A stretch of 48,346 nt of DNA from Rhodospirillales bacterium CG15_BIG_FIL_POST_REV_8_21_14_020_66_15 (GCA_002781745.1 PFFW01000182.1:1-48346); one strand, 5' to 3'; counted from the first letter of the stretch, positions 11,723 to 22,911 are shown. A program made the numbers and translations. The notes: a model not told the origin generated them from the sequence alone.

Positions 11723-12967
11723 CTAAAAGTGAAACTTCAGGGTTTCAACGAGATCGTTCAGCGGCACGTCGGACTGGGTACCCGTTTCCATGTTGCGCAG
11801 GGTCGCCATGCCGCGCGCCAGTTCGTCGGAACCAAGGATCAGCACGGCCTTGGCATTGGCTTTGTCTGCGCGCGCCATGCGGCGCTTCAGGTTGCCGGAG
11901 TAGCCCATGTCCACGGTATGGCCGGACCGGCGAAGGTCGATGGCGACCTTCATGGCTGGGGTCTGGGCGTCGTCGCCCAGGGGAATCACCACGATGGGCC
12001 GTTCCGCCGCGGGCGGCGCGCCGATCATCATGGCCAGGCGTTCGACCCCGGCGGCCCAGCCGATGCCCGGCGTCGGGCGGCCGCCCATCATTTCCATCAG
12101 GCCGTCGTAGCGCCCGCCGGCCAGCACCGTACCCTGGGCGCCCAGCGTGTCGGTGATGAACTCGAAGGCCGTGTGGGTGTAGTAATCCAAACCCCGCACC
12201 AGGCGCGGGTCGACACGGTAGGCGATGCCCAAGGTGTCGAGGCCCGACTTGACCTCGTCGAAGAAGGCGCGCGAGGCGTCGTTCAGGTGGTCCTGCAGCA
12301 GGGGTGCTTCGGCCATGATCTTCTGGTCGCCCGCGTCCTTGCTGTCGAAGATGCGCATGGGATTGCGTTCCAGGCGCTGGCGGCTGTCTTCCGACAGATC
12401 GGCCTTGAACGGCGTCAGGTAGGCGATCAGCGTTTCCCGGTAGGCGAGGCGGCTCGGCATGTCGCCCAGCGTGTTGAGCGAAAGCGACACGTCCCGAGCC
12501 ACGCCCAGTTCCTCCAGCACGTGATGGGCGAGCGCCAGAACCTCGATGTCGGCCTGGGCGCCCGGGACGCCCAGGATCTCCACGTCAATCTGGTGGAACT
12601 GGCGCAGGCGTCCCTTCTGCGGGCGTTCGTGGCGGAACACGGGTCCGCGCGCGAACAGCTTCAGGGGCGCTTCCTGGGCCAGGCCGTTGGACATGAAGGC
12701 GCGCGCGATGCCGGCCGTGAACTCGGGCCTGAGCGTGATCGAATCGCCGCCCCGATCCTCGAAGGTATACATCTCCTTCGTCACCACGTCCGACGTTTCG
12801 CCGAGCGTGCGCGAGAACACCTCCGTGAACTCGAAGATCGGCGGCGTCATCTCCTGGAACCCGTGGCGCGCGGCGAGCGCCGCCGCCCGGTCGCAGACAT
12901 GCCGGTGCAGCCGGAAGTCGTCGGCCAGGATGTCATGGGTCCCGCGAACGGGTTGCAGGTCCGCCAT
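11723..12967 (-). CDS. hisS: Histidine--tRNA ligase
   Basis: The 414-residue class II synthetase charges tRNA(His). It shows VRGTHDIL at the N-terminus, motif 2 (GPVFRHERPQKGRLRQFHQ), the histidine-specific LVRGLDYYT, motif 3-type AGGRYDGL and GIGWAAGVERL, and the anticodon-binding domain from about residue 320. The length fits the bacterial family. The gene begins 14 bases after ispG stops and ends 15 bases before the hemA start, so it is a middle gene of one operon. Confidence 0.97.
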   Translation of the reverse strand: MADLQPVRGTHDILADDFRLHRHVCDRAAALAARHGFQEMTPPIFEFTEVFSRTLGETSDVVTKEMYTFEDRGGDSITLRPEFTAGIARAFMSNGLAQEAPLKLFARGPVFRHERPQKGRLRQFHQIDVEILGVPGAQADIEVLALAHHVLEELGVARDVSLSLNTLGDMPSRLAYRETLIAYLTPFKADLSEDSRQRLERNPMRIFDSKDAGDQKIMAEAPLLQDHLNDASRAFFDEVKSGLDTLGIAYRVDPRLVRGLDYYTHTAFEFITDTLGAQGTVLAGGRYDGLMEMMGGRPTPGIGWAAGVERLAMMIGAPPAAERPIVVIPLGDDAQTPAMKVAIDLRRSGHTVDMGYSGNLKRRMARADKANAKAVLILGSDELARGMATLRNMETGTQSDVPLNDLVETLKFHF

Positions 12968-12981
12968 CGTCGCCGGTCCCG

Positions 12982-14286
<1,305 letters not shown>

Positions 14287-14461
14287 GAAGAAGGATCCTT
14301 TAAACGCTCTGCGGCACCTACATGGGCCCGGCGGCAGTGGGACACAAGGCCAAATCCGCGCCGTTCCGGCCCGTCGAGCCATGTTTTGCCCGACCCCCGG
14401 CCCGGGGTCAACGGTCGTGAAAACCGGGCATCGGCACGGACCGCGGGGCCCGGCGGCGGGA

Positions 14462-15742
14462 TCAGTGGAAAACGGCGGTTCCGGCCTTCAGGCGTTCCGG
14501 GTCCAGCAGCACATTGCGCACCACCTCGCCGCTGGCGCCGACGGGCGGCACGCCGGTGCCGTCCACGCTGATGGTCAGGCCGCCGGCGTTACCCGTCTTC
14601 AGCTTCAGGTCGGGGCGGTCGGGCACGGCATAGGATTCGCCCGTGCGCAAAAGCTTGCCCCAGACCCAGGTGTCGGTGCCTTGCTCGCGGACCTCGACCC
14701 AGCTGTCGCTGACCGCCGTCAGAATGATGCGGGCGTCGGACACGTCGGTCGGCGTGCTGGCCACTTCCGCCGCCGCCGGGGCCGGCGTGGATTCCGGAGA
14801 CGCCGCGACAGGCGTATCGGCCTGCGCCTGCGGTTCGGTCAACTGCGCGGTCTCCACCGGCTGGGCGATGGAGGCGGGTGCGCGCGCCAGCCCGGCCGCC
14901 GCATCCGACACGGGTGCCGCGGCCGTCGTCATGGCTTCGGGTGCCGAGACGGCGTCGGCCGCGACGCTCGCGGGCAATGCCTGAGGCGCGGTCTGGTCGG
15001 CGGTTTCGGGTTGCACCGCCGCCGGAGCAGCGGGCTCCGCGGGCGCCCGCAATTCGGCGGTCCGCGTATCCTGCGCCGGCTGCACGGACGCGGCGGCCGG
15101 CGCCTGGGCGGTTTCCTGGACCGGCTCCGCGGTCGACGCCACGGCCGGCTCTGACGCCTGACCAGGGATTGTCGCGGGTGCCGGCGCAGCCGGCTTGTCG
15201 GCGGCGACCGCCTGGCTGTGATCGGGAACGTCGTCCTTGATCCCGCCGGGCAGCAGCGCGGCCAAGCGCGCGGGCACCGGCTCGATCCACTGCTTGAAGA
15301 AGTCGTTGTCGACGGTCGAACTGTACCAGGCGCCGTAGACGAAGACGCCGACCAGCACGCCCAGGAACACGATGGCGCCCCGGGGAATGCCCGACTCGGT
15401 CATGGGCGCCGGAAACACCAGATCCGCCTTGGGCGGACGGCCCAGCTGGAGCGTCTGCTCCTCCTTGAAGCGGCGCACCACTTCGTCCGAGTCCAATCCC
15501 AGATAATCCGCATAGGCGCGGATGAATCCGACGGCATAGGTGGCGCCGGGAAGCTGGTCGAAGTTCCCGTCCTCGATGGCCTGGATGTGGCGGTGACGGA
15601 TGCGCAGCACCTGGGCGATGGTGTCCAGTTCCTCGCCGCAGCGCAGGCGCGACGCCCTGAGCAGGCTGCCCACGCCCGTACGGCGATCAGTGGCGGCGCC
15701 CCCCGGCGTCGCCCGCGAGATGGGATCGTGATTCACGTGCAC
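14462..15742 (-). CDS. rodZ: RodZ-like cell-shape protein (HTH-TM-DUF4115)
   Basis: The product of about 426 residues has the RodZ plan. A cytoplasmic helix-turn-helix ([18 protein letters not shown] to [20 protein letters not shown]) binds MreB in known members. A single membrane helix ([19 protein letters not shown]) follows, then a long Ala/Pro/Gln-rich periplasmic linker of about 150 residues, and a C-terminal DUF4115 beta domain ([20 protein letters not shown]). RodZ anchors MreB and sets rod shape. The start is uncertain: GTG at 15742 or GTG at 15736 both follow AAAGGGG on the minus strand, while the in-frame run up to 15922 does not look like RodZ. It lies 175 bases upstream of ispG. 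Confidence 0.88.
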   Translation of the reverse strand: MHVNHDPISRATPGGAATDRRTGVGSLLRASRLRCGEELDTIAQVLRIRHRHIQAIEDGNFDQLPGATYAVGFIRAYADYLGLDSDEVVRRFKEEQTLQLGRPPKADLVFPAPMTESGIPRGAIVFLGVLVGVFVYGAWYSSTVDNDFFKQWIEPVPARLAALLPGGIKDDVPDHSQAVAADKPAAPAPATIPGQASEPAVASTAEPVQETAQAPAAASVQPAQDTRTAELRAPAEPAAPAAVQPETADQTAPQALPASVAADAVSAPEAMTTAAAPVSDAAAGLARAPASIAQPVETAQLTEPQAQADTPVAASPESTPAPAAAEVASTPTDVSDARIILTAVSDSWVEVREQGTDTWVWGKLLRTGESYAVPDRPDLKLKTGNAGGLTISVDGTGVPPVGASGEVVRNVLLDPERLKAGTAVFH

Positions 15743-15959
15743 TTCACCCCTTTGCCCCAACGTTCGCCCTCTGATTTCGTCCCTTGAATCCCATTCTCCG
15801 GACGACCTGAAACCGCCCCCGGCCCCGCGATAACACGGCACCAGCGTCCCCCCTGGACTACGGCTGTGGCGATTTTCAAGAACGAAACGCTTCAGTCTTC
15901 TCCGCAGAATGGATAATCCCACGAAAAGTCATGTAGATTCAAGTACAAATGCGAAACCC

Positions 15960-18320
15960 TTAAACCATTACACCATGATCGGCGGCAAACGCCCTCAGTT
16001 TCTCCCGTAGTGAGTGATCCGGTGCGTGCGCCAGCCCGGCGAGATAGCTTTCCAGCGCGCCGACGTCGAGGGAACGGACCACGGCCTTGACCGGCCCGAT
16101 CGCCGGGGCCGACATGGACAGGTTGCGAAATCCCAGGCCGATCAAGGTCATCGCGGCCAGCGGATCGCCAGCCATTTCGCCGCACAGGCTGAGTTCCGTG
16201 CCCGTCTCACGGCACTGACGCGCGACCTCGCCCAGGAAGTTGATGACGGCCGGGGCCAACTCGTCATAACGGGCGGCAACCTGCGGATTGCCGCGGTCGG
16301 CGGCGAACAGGAACTGCAGCATGTCGTTGGAGCCGACGGAGATGAAGTCGACCCGCGCCATGAGCGCCGGCAACTGGAAGATCAGGCCCGGGACCTCGAG
16401 CATCACCCCGGCCTTGACGTGTGACGGCATCAGATGGCCGCGCCGCCGGGCGCGCGCCAGTTCGGCATCCAGAAGCTTCTTCGCCATGTCGAATTCGGCG
16501 ACCTCGGTAACCATGGGGAACATGACCCGCAGCGTCTTACCCGCGGCGGCACGGATCAACGAACGCAGCTGGTCGCGCATCAGCGCGGGCCGGTCGAGCG
16601 ACACCCGGATGGCGCGCCAGCCCATGGCGGGATTTTCCTCGGCCCCCTCGACGTCCCAGTAGGGCAGCACCTTGTCGCCGCCGGCATCGAGGGTGCGGAA
16701 GGTCACCGGCCGGTCGCCGGCGCGCTCGTAGACGGTGGCGTAGATTTCCTGTTGCCGTTCCACCGTGGGCGTCGCGGATTCCACCATGAAGGGGATTTCC
16801 GTGCGGAACAGGCCGATGCCGACGGCCCCGGTGTGGTCCAGATGCATCAGATCGACGCGCAGCCCGGCATTGAGCAGCAGGTTGACCTGCACCCCGTCCT
16901 TGGTCACGGACGGCAGGTCCTTCAGTTCGGCATACTGGGCGCGCTGTTCGGCGCGCACGCGCATGCCGTCCTCGAAGGTGATGCGGATATCGTCGCCCGG
17001 CCGCAGGTAAACCTGGCCGTGGTCGCCGTCGATTATCAAGGGATCGCCGTCCTCGATCCGGTCGAGGATGTTGTCGAGCCGTCCGACCACGGGAAGGTCG
17101 AGCGCCCGCGCGACGATGGCGACATGGGCGTTGGGCGAGCCTTCGGCCAGAACCAGGCCGCGCAGTTTCTGTGAATCATAGTCCAACAGCTGCGCCGGCC
17201 CCATGTTGCGGGCGATCAGGATCGCATCGTCCGGCATCTCGCGAGCCCCGGGCTCAGCCCCCATCAGGTGCTGGGTCAGGCGATAGCCGAGGTCGTCCAG
17301 GTCGTGGGCGCGCTCGCGAAGGTAGGGATCATCGATCCCGGCCATGCGCGCGCGCAGATCGTTCTGCACGCGCTGCACGGCGGCCTCGGCGGAAAGGCCC
17401 GAGTCGATGGCGCTCTCGATGCGCGCCAGCCAGCCTGCGTCCTGGGCGATCAGGCGGTAGGTCTCCAGGACGTCGCGGTGCTCGCCGCCCTTGGCCAGAC
17501 GGTCCGACGCCAGCATGTCGTCGAGCGCGCCGTGCATGGCCGTGAAGGCCTCGTGCAGGCGTTCGCGCTCCGCCGCCGGGTCGTCCGCGACGATGGTTTC
17601 GATGAACAGGTGCGGACGGTGCAGCACCGCCACGCCGATGGCGATGCCGCCGTTCAGCTTCAGCCCCTCGATGCGCAGCGGCTTCAGCGCGATGCCGTCG
17701 ACCGGCAGCAGTTCGTCGGGCGCCACCAGGTCGCCGCCGGCGACCAGTTCGGCCAGGACCATGGCCACGGTCTGGAGGGTCTCGACCTCTTCATCCTCGT
17801 AGGCGCGCCGCGTGCGGTTCTGCACCACCAGGACGCCGGTGACGCGGCCGCCGCGCAGGATCGGCACGCCCATCAGGGAATGGAACATCTCTTCGCCCGT
17901 TTCCGGCCGGTAGGCGAAGCTGGGATGCGACTGGGCATCCTCCAGCGCGTAGGGCAGCGCATGGGCGGCGATCTCGCCGACCAGGCCCTCGCCGACGCGC
18001 AGGCGTGTCTTGTGCACGGCGTCCTTGCGCAGGCCCTGGGTGGCGAACAGTTCCAGCACATCACCGGCACGGCGCAGGTATATGGAGCAGACTTCGGCGA
18101 CCATCTCGAGGGCGATGATCTGGACGATCTGGTCGAGCCGTTCCTGCGCCGTCGCCGCCGAGGCCATGACCGCGCGCACCCGGCCCAGCATGCGCCGAGG
18201 CACGGGCGAGATCGCCGGACGCCGCCCTCCGCCGCGCAATCCGCCGTCCGCGGGTTTGCCGGGGGGCTTGCCGGCCGCGGCCCCGGAGAGCGGGTGTTTC
18301 GGGTTCGACTTGTCGTTCAC
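15960..18320 (-). CDS. ptsP: Phosphoenolpyruvate--protein phosphotransferase PtsP (EI-Ntr)
   Basis: The 786-residue protein is enzyme I of the nitrogen phosphotransfer system, which passes phosphate from PEP to NPr and EIIA-Ntr and regulates rather than transports. A GAF domain fills about residues 50-190 (VCSIYLRRAGDVLELFATQG, MGVPILRGGRVTGVLVVQN). Next come the EI N-domain with the phospho-histidine in GSPNAHVAIVARAL, and the PEP-binding barrel with VTFRTLDAGGDK, NPAMGWRAIRVSLDRP, FISVGSNDM and the catalytic cysteine in LSLCGEMAGDP. The GAF domain probably senses a nitrogen signal such as glutamine. lysC lies 165 bases upstream. Confidence 0.96.
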   Translation of the reverse strand: MNDKSNPKHPLSGAAAGKPPGKPADGGLRGGGRRPAISPVPRRMLGRVRAVMASAATAQERLDQIVQIIALEMVAEVCSIYLRRAGDVLELFATQGLRKDAVHKTRLRVGEGLVGEIAAHALPYALEDAQSHPSFAYRPETGEEMFHSLMGVPILRGGRVTGVLVVQNRTRRAYEDEEVETLQTVAMVLAELVAGGDLVAPDELLPVDGIALKPLRIEGLKLNGGIAIGVAVLHRPHLFIETIVADDPAAERERLHEAFTAMHGALDDMLASDRLAKGGEHRDVLETYRLIAQDAGWLARIESAIDSGLSAEAAVQRVQNDLRARMAGIDDPYLRERAHDLDDLGYRLTQHLMGAEPGAREMPDDAILIARNMGPAQLLDYDSQKLRGLVLAEGSPNAHVAIVARALDLPVVGRLDNILDRIEDGDPLIIDGDHGQVYLRPGDDIRITFEDGMRVRAEQRAQYAELKDLPSVTKDGVQVNLLLNAGLRVDLMHLDHTGAVGIGLFRTEIPFMVESATPTVERQQEIYATVYERAGDRPVTFRTLDAGGDKVLPYWDVEGAEENPAMGWRAIRVSLDRPALMRDQLRSLIRAAAGKTLRVMFPMVTEVAEFDMAKKLLDAELARARRRGHLMPSHVKAGVMLEVPGLIFQLPALMARVDFISVGSNDMLQFLFAADRGNPQVAARYDELAPAVINFLGEVARQCRETGTELSLCGEMAGDPLAAMTLIGLGFRNLSMSAPAIGPVKAVVRSLDVGALESYLAGLAHAPDHSLREKLRAFAADHGVMV

Positions 18321-18485
18321 GGGATGTGGACCCCTGCCCTCAACTGCATGCGCGGCCTCTCCGGGTCCGTTCCCCCAGGCCTCGCTATCATATAGGTTCG
18401 CACGATCGCGAAGGCGACTACGCTGCCGCCGGAAAATTGCCTTGGCGGGCCCGAAACCACGCCGGCGCGGACCGTCCGGGCGCGC

Positions 18486-19706
18486 CTAGGCGGCGTCCAG
18501 ACCGTAGGCCGTATGCAGGGCGCGCACCGCCAGTTCGGTGTATTCCTCGGCGACCAGGACGCTGACCTTGATCTCGGAGGTCGAGATCACCTGGATGTTG
18601 ATGCCCTTGTCGGCCAGGGTGCGGAACATTGTCTGGGCCACGCCCGCGTGCGACCGCATGCCGACGCCGATGATGGAGATCTTGACCACGCCGTCCCGGG
18701 CGATCAGGTCCTCGTAGCCGAGTTCCTCCTTGTTCGCCTGCAGGATGGCCTTGGTGCGCTCCAGGTCGGCCTTGGTCACGGTGAACGTCAGGTCGGTGGC
18801 CTGGCCGTCGGCCGACACGTTCTGCACGATCATGTCGACGTTGACGCTGGCCTCGGCCAAGGGGCCGAAGATGCCGGCCGCCACGCCGGGCCGGTCGGCG
18901 ACACGGACCAGGGTGACCTTGGCCTCGTCCCGGGAATAGGCGATACCGCTGACGACTTGCTTTTCCACGATTTCATCCTCGTTCACGACCAGGGTGCCGC
19001 GTTCGGCGGAGAAGCTCGAGCGGACTTCCGTGCGCACCCCGTGGTTCATGGCCATCTCCACGGCGCGGGTCTGCAGCACCTTGGCGCCCTGGGAGGCCAT
19101 CTCCAGCATTTCCTCATAAGTGATCTTGTTCAGTTTGCGGGCCTTGGCGACGATGCGGGGATCGCAGGTGTAGACGCCGTCAACGTCCGTATAGATGTCG
19201 CAACGATGCGCCCGCAGCGCCGCCGCAAGCGCCACGGCAGACGTGTCCGAGCCGCCGCGACCCAGGGTGGTGATGCGGCCGTCCGGGGCCAGACCCTGGA
19301 ACCCGGGGACCACGACGACCTCGCCCTGCTCCAGACGCGCCATGATCTTGTCCGTATCGACGCCGGTGATGCGCGCCTTGGCGTGGACGTTGTCGGTATG
19401 GATGGGGATCTGCCAGCCCTGCCACGACCGCGCCGAAATGCCGATGTTCTGCAGCGCCAGCGCCAACAGGCCCGACGTCACCTGCTCGCCCGAGGCGACC
19501 ACGGTGTCGTATTCGCGGGCGTCGAACAGCTTGGAGATGTCCTCCACGTATTTGACGAGCTGGTTGGTGACCCCGGCCATGGCCGAGACGACGACGGCGA
19601 CCTGATGGCCCGCGTCGACCTCTGTCTTGACACGCTGGGCGACCGCCTTGATGCGGTCGACGTCGGCCACCGAAGTGCCGCCGAATTTCTGCACGATCAA
19701 CGCCAT
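18486..19706 (-). CDS. lysC: Aspartate kinase
   Basis: The 406-residue enzyme phosphorylates aspartate, the entry step to lysine, methionine, threonine and diaminopimelate. The kinase domain starts [16 protein letters not shown] and includes [14 protein letters not shown] and [13 protein letters not shown]. Two ACT domains follow ([20 protein letters not shown] and [18 protein letters not shown]), as in monofunctional, feedback-inhibited bacterial enzymes. The ATG at 19706 is chosen because the protein then begins [10 protein letters not shown]; upstream in-frame sequence to 19901 overlaps the divergent ubiG region. There is no strong ribosome site. ptsP is downstream on the same strand. Confidence 0.96.
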   Translation of the reverse strand: MALIVQKFGGTSVADVDRIKAVAQRVKTEVDAGHQVAVVVSAMAGVTNQLVKYVEDISKLFDAREYDTVVASGEQVTSGLLALALQNIGISARSWQGWQIPIHTDNVHAKARITGVDTDKIMARLEQGEVVVVPGFQGLAPDGRITTLGRGGSDTSAVALAAALRAHRCDIYTDVDGVYTCDPRIVAKARKLNKITYEEMLEMASQGAKVLQTRAVEMAMNHGVRTEVRSSFSAERGTLVVNEDEIVEKQVVSGIAYSRDEAKVTLVRVADRPGVAAGIFGPLAEASVNVDMIVQNVSADGQATDLTFTVTKADLERTKAILQANKEELGYEDLIARDGVVKISIIGVGMRSHAGVAQTMFRTLADKGINIQVISTSEIKVSVLVAEEYTELAVRALHTAYGLDAA

Positions 19707-19751
19707 GGAACCGGTCTGACCCCCGACTCGAAAAAACACCCGAAATGCGGA

Positions 19752-19768
19752 TAATTCCGTCGGAATTA
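19752..19768. promoter_or_regulatory. Perfect 17-bp dyad between lysC and ubiG
   Basis: TAATTCC-gtc-GGAATTA has two perfect 7-base arms and a 3-base centre. It lies 46 bases before the lysC start and 90 bases before the ubiG start. The size and symmetry suit a dimeric regulator such as a GntR- or MarR-type protein; the regulator is unknown. Confidence 0.4.
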
Positions 19769-19815
19769 CTTGCCCTTGTCTGGCGGGCGGCGCCTTCTTA
19801 CTCTTAATCCGCGCT

Positions 19816-19832
19816 GCGGGCAAGGTGCCCGC
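19816..19832 (+). promoter_or_regulatory. GC hairpin in the ubiG leader
   Basis: GCGGGCA (19816-19822) and TGCCCGC (19826-19832) form a 7-bp stem with a 3-base loop, 25 bases before the ubiG ATG and just before its ribosome site. It could modulate translation or be incidental in this GC-rich DNA. Confidence 0.3.
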
Positions 19833-19857
19833 GGCGCCATTGACGCAAAGGCCGCCC

Positions 19858-20625
19858 ATGACGACGCAGACCACCCCCAGGTCCCCCGGCCGGCAGACCA
19901 CCGCCGACGACGGCGACGTCGCGCGCTTTCAGGCCATCGCCGACGAGTGGTGGGACGCCACGGGCAAGTTCCGCCCGCTCCACCGCATCAACCCGGTGCG
20001 CATCGCCTTCATCCGCGACCGCGTGGCGGCGCATTTCGGCCTGGACTCCGGCGCGGCGCGGCCACTGAGGGGACTGAGCCTTCTGGACATCGGCTGCGGC
20101 GGCGGCATTCTGGCCGAGCCCCTGGCGCGTCTGGGTGCGAAAGTCACGGGGATCGACGCGGGCGAGAAGAACGTCGCCGTGGCCAGGCTGCATGCCGAGC
20201 AGATGGGCCTCGATATCGACTACCGCCACGTCCTGCCCGAGGACTTGGCGGACCTGGGCCGGACCTTCGACGTGGTCCTGAACATGGAGGTTGTCGAACA
20301 CGTCGCCGACCTGGACGCCTTCCTGGCCGCCTCGGCGGACATGGTGCGGCCCGGAGGCTGCATGGTGGTGACGACGCTGAACCGCACACTCAAGTCCCTA
20401 ATGCTGGCCAAGATCGGCGCGGAGTACGTCCTGCGCTGGCTCCCCCCCGGAACCCACGACTGGCGCAAGTTCGTTCGCCCGTCCGAACTGGTGCGGGGGC
20501 TCGCCGGCCACGGCGTCGAGGTCACGCACCTGGAGGGCATGGTGTTCAACCCCTTGAGCGATACCTGGCGCCTGGATGCACACGACCTGGACGTCAACTA
20601 CCTGGCCTTCGCCGCAAAGGGGTGA
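19858..20625 (+). CDS. ubiG: Ubiquinone biosynthesis O-methyltransferase UbiG
   Basis: The 255-residue SAM methyltransferase performs the two O-methylations of ubiquinone synthesis. It shows the N-terminal [19 protein letters not shown] and RIAFIRD segments typical of UbiG/Coq3, the SAM loop [20 protein letters not shown], an acidic [18 protein letters not shown], and a C-terminal hydrophobic region that in family members contacts membrane lipid. The ATG at 19858 is used because AAAGG lies 6 bases before it; an upstream in-frame GTG at 19825 lies within the leader hairpin. It is divergent from lysC, as in many alphaproteobacteria. Confidence 0.93.
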   Translation: MTTQTTPRSPGRQTTADDGDVARFQAIADEWWDATGKFRPLHRINPVRIAFIRDRVAAHFGLDSGAARPLRGLSLLDIGCGGGILAEPLARLGAKVTGIDAGEKNVAVARLHAEQMGLDIDYRHVLPEDLADLGRTFDVVLNMEVVEHVADLDAFLAASADMVRPGGCMVVTTLNRTLKSLMLAKIGAEYVLRWLPPGTHDWRKFVRPSELVRGLAGHGVEVTHLEGMVFNPLSDTWRLDAHDLDVNYLAFAAKG

Positions 20626-20793
20626 CGGCCCGCCGGCCCGGGCCTTCTAGCCGGCCGCCGCTTTCGCTATCATCGTCGGCGACCCCTTTTCGATCCGCGC
20701 CCGCCCGGGCGCGAATCTTCAAAAGGAAAAAGAAACCGATCCGTTCGCCGTCGGGCCTGCCCGCGCGGCCGCGGCCACTGGAGGACCGACGAC

Positions 20794-21672
20794 ATGAATC
20801 TGGGATATATCGGGCTTGGCATGATGGGCGGGGCGCTGGCGCGCCGGCTGATGCGGGAACACCGGCTGCGCGTGTTCGACCTGAACCGCGCGGCCACGGA
20901 CCTCTTCGCAACCGAGGGCGCCCAGCCGGTCCAGAACCCGGCGGCGCTGGCCCGCGAATGCGACATCGTGCTGACCTGCCTGCCGACCTCGGCGGAGGTG
21001 CGCCAGGCGATCTTCGGCCCGGGCGGACTGATCGAGGGGCTGCAGCCCGGCAAGCTGATCGTCGACCAGACCACGGGCGACCCCAACGAGACCCGCGCCA
21101 TGGCGGCGGAGTTGAAGGAAAAGGGCATCGGCCTGGTCGACGCCCCCGTGTCGGGCGGTCCGCACGGCGCCGAGGCGGGCACCATCGCCATCATGGCCGG
21201 CGGCCCCAAGGATCAGTTCGACAAGGTGCGTCCGTACCTGGAAACCATCAGCCCCAACATCTTCCACTGCGGCGACGTGGGCGCCGGGCATACCATGAAG
21301 CTGGTCAACAACGTCACCAGCGCGTCAATCCGCATCGCCACCTTCGAGGCCGTGACCATGGGCATCAAGAACGGCCTCACCCTGGACACCATGATCGAGG
21401 TGCTGAGCAAGGGATCGGGGCAGAGCAACGCCTCCAAGATATCGCTGCCGCGCATCCGCGACCATTTGCCGGGCACCTTCGCCATGGACCTGATGCACAA
21501 GGACGTGCGCCTGGCGTGCCAGCTCGGCAACGATTCCGGCGTGCCCATGATGGCGTCGAACCTGACGCGCGAGATTTTTCAGGTGGCCATCCAGATGCTG
21601 GGCCCGAAAGCGAGCTGTGACGACGTGATCAAGGTGATGGAGCGCAACGCGGGAATCTCGTTCACCGACTGA
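20794..21672 (+). CDS. NAD(P)-dependent beta-hydroxyacid dehydrogenase
   Basis: The 292-residue protein belongs to the 3-hydroxyisobutyrate / tartronate-semialdehyde / 6-phosphogluconate dehydrogenase superfamily. It has the Rossmann motif GYIGLGMMGGALARRL, the substrate-binding signature DAPVSGGPHGAEAGT, and the catalytic lysine in GHTMKLVNN. A C-terminal helical dimer domain follows. The substrate (hydroxyisobutyrate, tartronate semialdehyde, another beta-hydroxyacid, or an imine) cannot be chosen from these motifs. A ribosome site, GGAGG, precedes the ATG. It follows ubiG by 168 bases with no clear functional link. Confidence 0.88.
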   Translation: MNLGYIGLGMMGGALARRLMREHRLRVFDLNRAATDLFATEGAQPVQNPAALARECDIVLTCLPTSAEVRQAIFGPGGLIEGLQPGKLIVDQTTGDPNETRAMAAELKEKGIGLVDAPVSGGPHGAEAGTIAIMAGGPKDQFDKVRPYLETISPNIFHCGDVGAGHTMKLVNNVTSASIRIATFEAVTMGIKNGLTLDTMIEVLSKGSGQSNASKISLPRIRDHLPGTFAMDLMHKDVRLACQLGNDSGVPMMASNLTREIFQVAIQMLGPKASCDDVIKVMERNAGISFTD

Positions 21673-21691
21673 CGGCGGGCCGCCGCCCGGG

Positions 21692-22123
21692 TCAGTTGTC
21701 GCGGCGCTGCGGGCGGCCCGGCAGGCGGAAGAACTCGATGCCTTCGTCCTCCAGTCCCGCGGCCTCGTCGTCCGTGGCCTCGCCGAAGATGCCGCGTTCC
21801 TCGGTATCCCCGTAATGGATGGCGCGGGCTTCCTCGGCGAACTGCTCGCCCACGTATTCGCATTCCTGCTCGACGTTGTCGCGCAGCTTGCCGACGGCGG
21901 CGAGGATACGGCGCGCGACCTCGTGCGCCTTGGCTTCGGCGAACTTGTCGGCGCCGGCGGAAGAGACGATGCCCGGCGCCATGACCGCCTTGGTCACGTC
22001 GACGTCGCCGCAATGGGGGCAGATCACCTGCTGGCGCTTGATCTGGCGCTCGTAACCGGCGCCGTCACGGAACCAGGCGTCGAATTCGTGGTCCTGGCTG
22101 CAAATCAGTCGATAACGGATCAT
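21692..22123 (-). CDS. DUF1178 family zinc-ribbon protein
   Basis: The 143-residue protein opens MIRYRLICSQDHEFDAWF, the DUF1178 hallmark, with one C-x(n)-H pair. A CPHC motif (VICPHCGDVDVTKAVMAP) near residue 35 should complete a zinc site. The rest is an acidic, probably helical tail (EEARAIHYGDTEERGIFGEA). The family is widespread in alphaproteobacteria and of unknown role; it often sits near a nitrilase-family gene and grxC, which in this window are about 5 kb away. It is convergent with the dehydrogenase gene (19 bases apart). Confidence 0.85.
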   Translation of the reverse strand: MIRYRLICSQDHEFDAWFRDGAGYERQIKRQQVICPHCGDVDVTKAVMAPGIVSSAGADKFAEAKAHEVARRILAAVGKLRDNVEQECEYVGEQFAEEARAIHYGDTEERGIFGEATDDEAAGLEDEGIEFFRLPGRPQRRDN

Positions 22124-22181
22124 CGGGCGGACTCTTTCTGTGCCGACGGCCCGGATATTCCCGTAAGATCATGAAGTCAGT

Positions 22182-22218
22182 GGCGTTTCGGGGCCGCAAA
22201 CGCCTGTTATAGGCGTTT
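22182..22218. promoter_or_regulatory. Three mutually complementary 7-base arms in a divergent promoter region
   Basis: GGCGTTT occurs at 22182-22188 and 22212-22218, with its complement AAACGCC at 22198-22204 between them. The middle arm can pair with either outer arm, the second pairing being followed by TTG. This resembles a mutually exclusive hairpin pair or a cluster of operator half-sites between the DUF1178 gene (-) and a methyltransferase gene (+). Confidence 0.4.
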
Positions 22219-22290
22219 TGACCTCTCAAACATAGTATGAAACGCTTAACAAAAGCCGAATCGGCAACCTGGACAGCCGGACCCCCCGCC

Positions 22291-22896
22291 ATGTCGGAAA
22301 CCGCCCATCACCTGAAGTTCAAGACGCCGTCGACCTGGGTCACGCGGTTCGCGCCCCTGGTGCCGAAGGACGGTCCCAGCGGGGGCCGGATCCTCGACCT
22401 GGCCGCCGGCGGCGGCCGGCACGCCCGCCATTTCCTGGAACGCGGCCACCCGGCGACGGCGGCGGACCGCGACGTCGCGGCACTTGCCGATCTTGCCCGC
22501 GAGGAGCGGGCCGAGGTCGTCGAAATCGATCTGGAGGACGGCGGCCCCTGGCCCTTCCCCATCGGCGCTTTCGCCGGCATTGTCGTCAGCAACTACCTTT
22601 TCCGGCCGCACGTCGACGGACTGATCGGCTCGCTCGAACCGGGCGGCGTGCTGTTGTACGAGACCTTCGCGCGCGGCAACGAGACCTTCGGCCGCCCGCG
22701 CAACCCGGACCACCTGTTGAGATCGGGCGAGCTTCTGGACCTGGTGCGGGACAGGCTGCAGGTCGTCGCCTACGAGCACGGCCGGACCGACGAAGCGCCG
22801 CCCGGGGTGAAGCAGCGCATCTGCGCCGTCAACGACCTGGGCCTTTCCACCCGCGACGACGGCGAGCCCCCGCCCCATCCCCTGCGGCCGGAATAG
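22291..22896 (+). CDS. Class I SAM-dependent methyltransferase
   Basis: The product of about 201 residues has a short Rossmann methyltransferase fold: ILDLAAGGGRHARHFLERGH as the SAM loop, AADRDVAALADLA as the acidic second strand, and IVVSNYLFRPHVDGLI as motif IV. It is of the compact TehB-like/Methyltransf type without an obvious substrate domain. The start is uncertain. ATG 22291 gives a protein starting MSETAHHLKF and fits related proteins; an in-frame ATG at 22237 would add 18 residues. Neither has a clear ribosome site. It is divergent from DUF1178 and convergent with the LysR gene (15 bases). Confidence 0.78.
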   Translation: MSETAHHLKFKTPSTWVTRFAPLVPKDGPSGGRILDLAAGGGRHARHFLERGHPATAADRDVAALADLAREERAEVVEIDLEDGGPWPFPIGAFAGIVVSNYLFRPHVDGLIGSLEPGGVLLYETFARGNETFGRPRNPDHLLRSGELLDLVRDRLQVVAYEHGRTDEAPPGVKQRICAVNDLGLSTRDDGEPPPHPLRPE

Positions 22897-22911
22897 CGCG
22901 CCCCGGCCGCA

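Noticed and set aside
14392-14409. GACCCC/GGGGTC inverted repeat between rodZ and ispG
   Set aside because: Six-base arms with no T run on either strand and a high local GC content; not convincing as a terminator.
20696-20713. CGCGCCCG/CGGGCGCG dyad after ubiG
   Set aside because: A perfect 8-bp stem but with a two-base centre and no T tract; too GC-rich to judge.
22219-22250. Possible -35 TTGACC with nearby TATGAA as a promoter for the methyltransferase
   Set aside because: The spacing is about 12 bases, not 16-18, and no other -10 fits.
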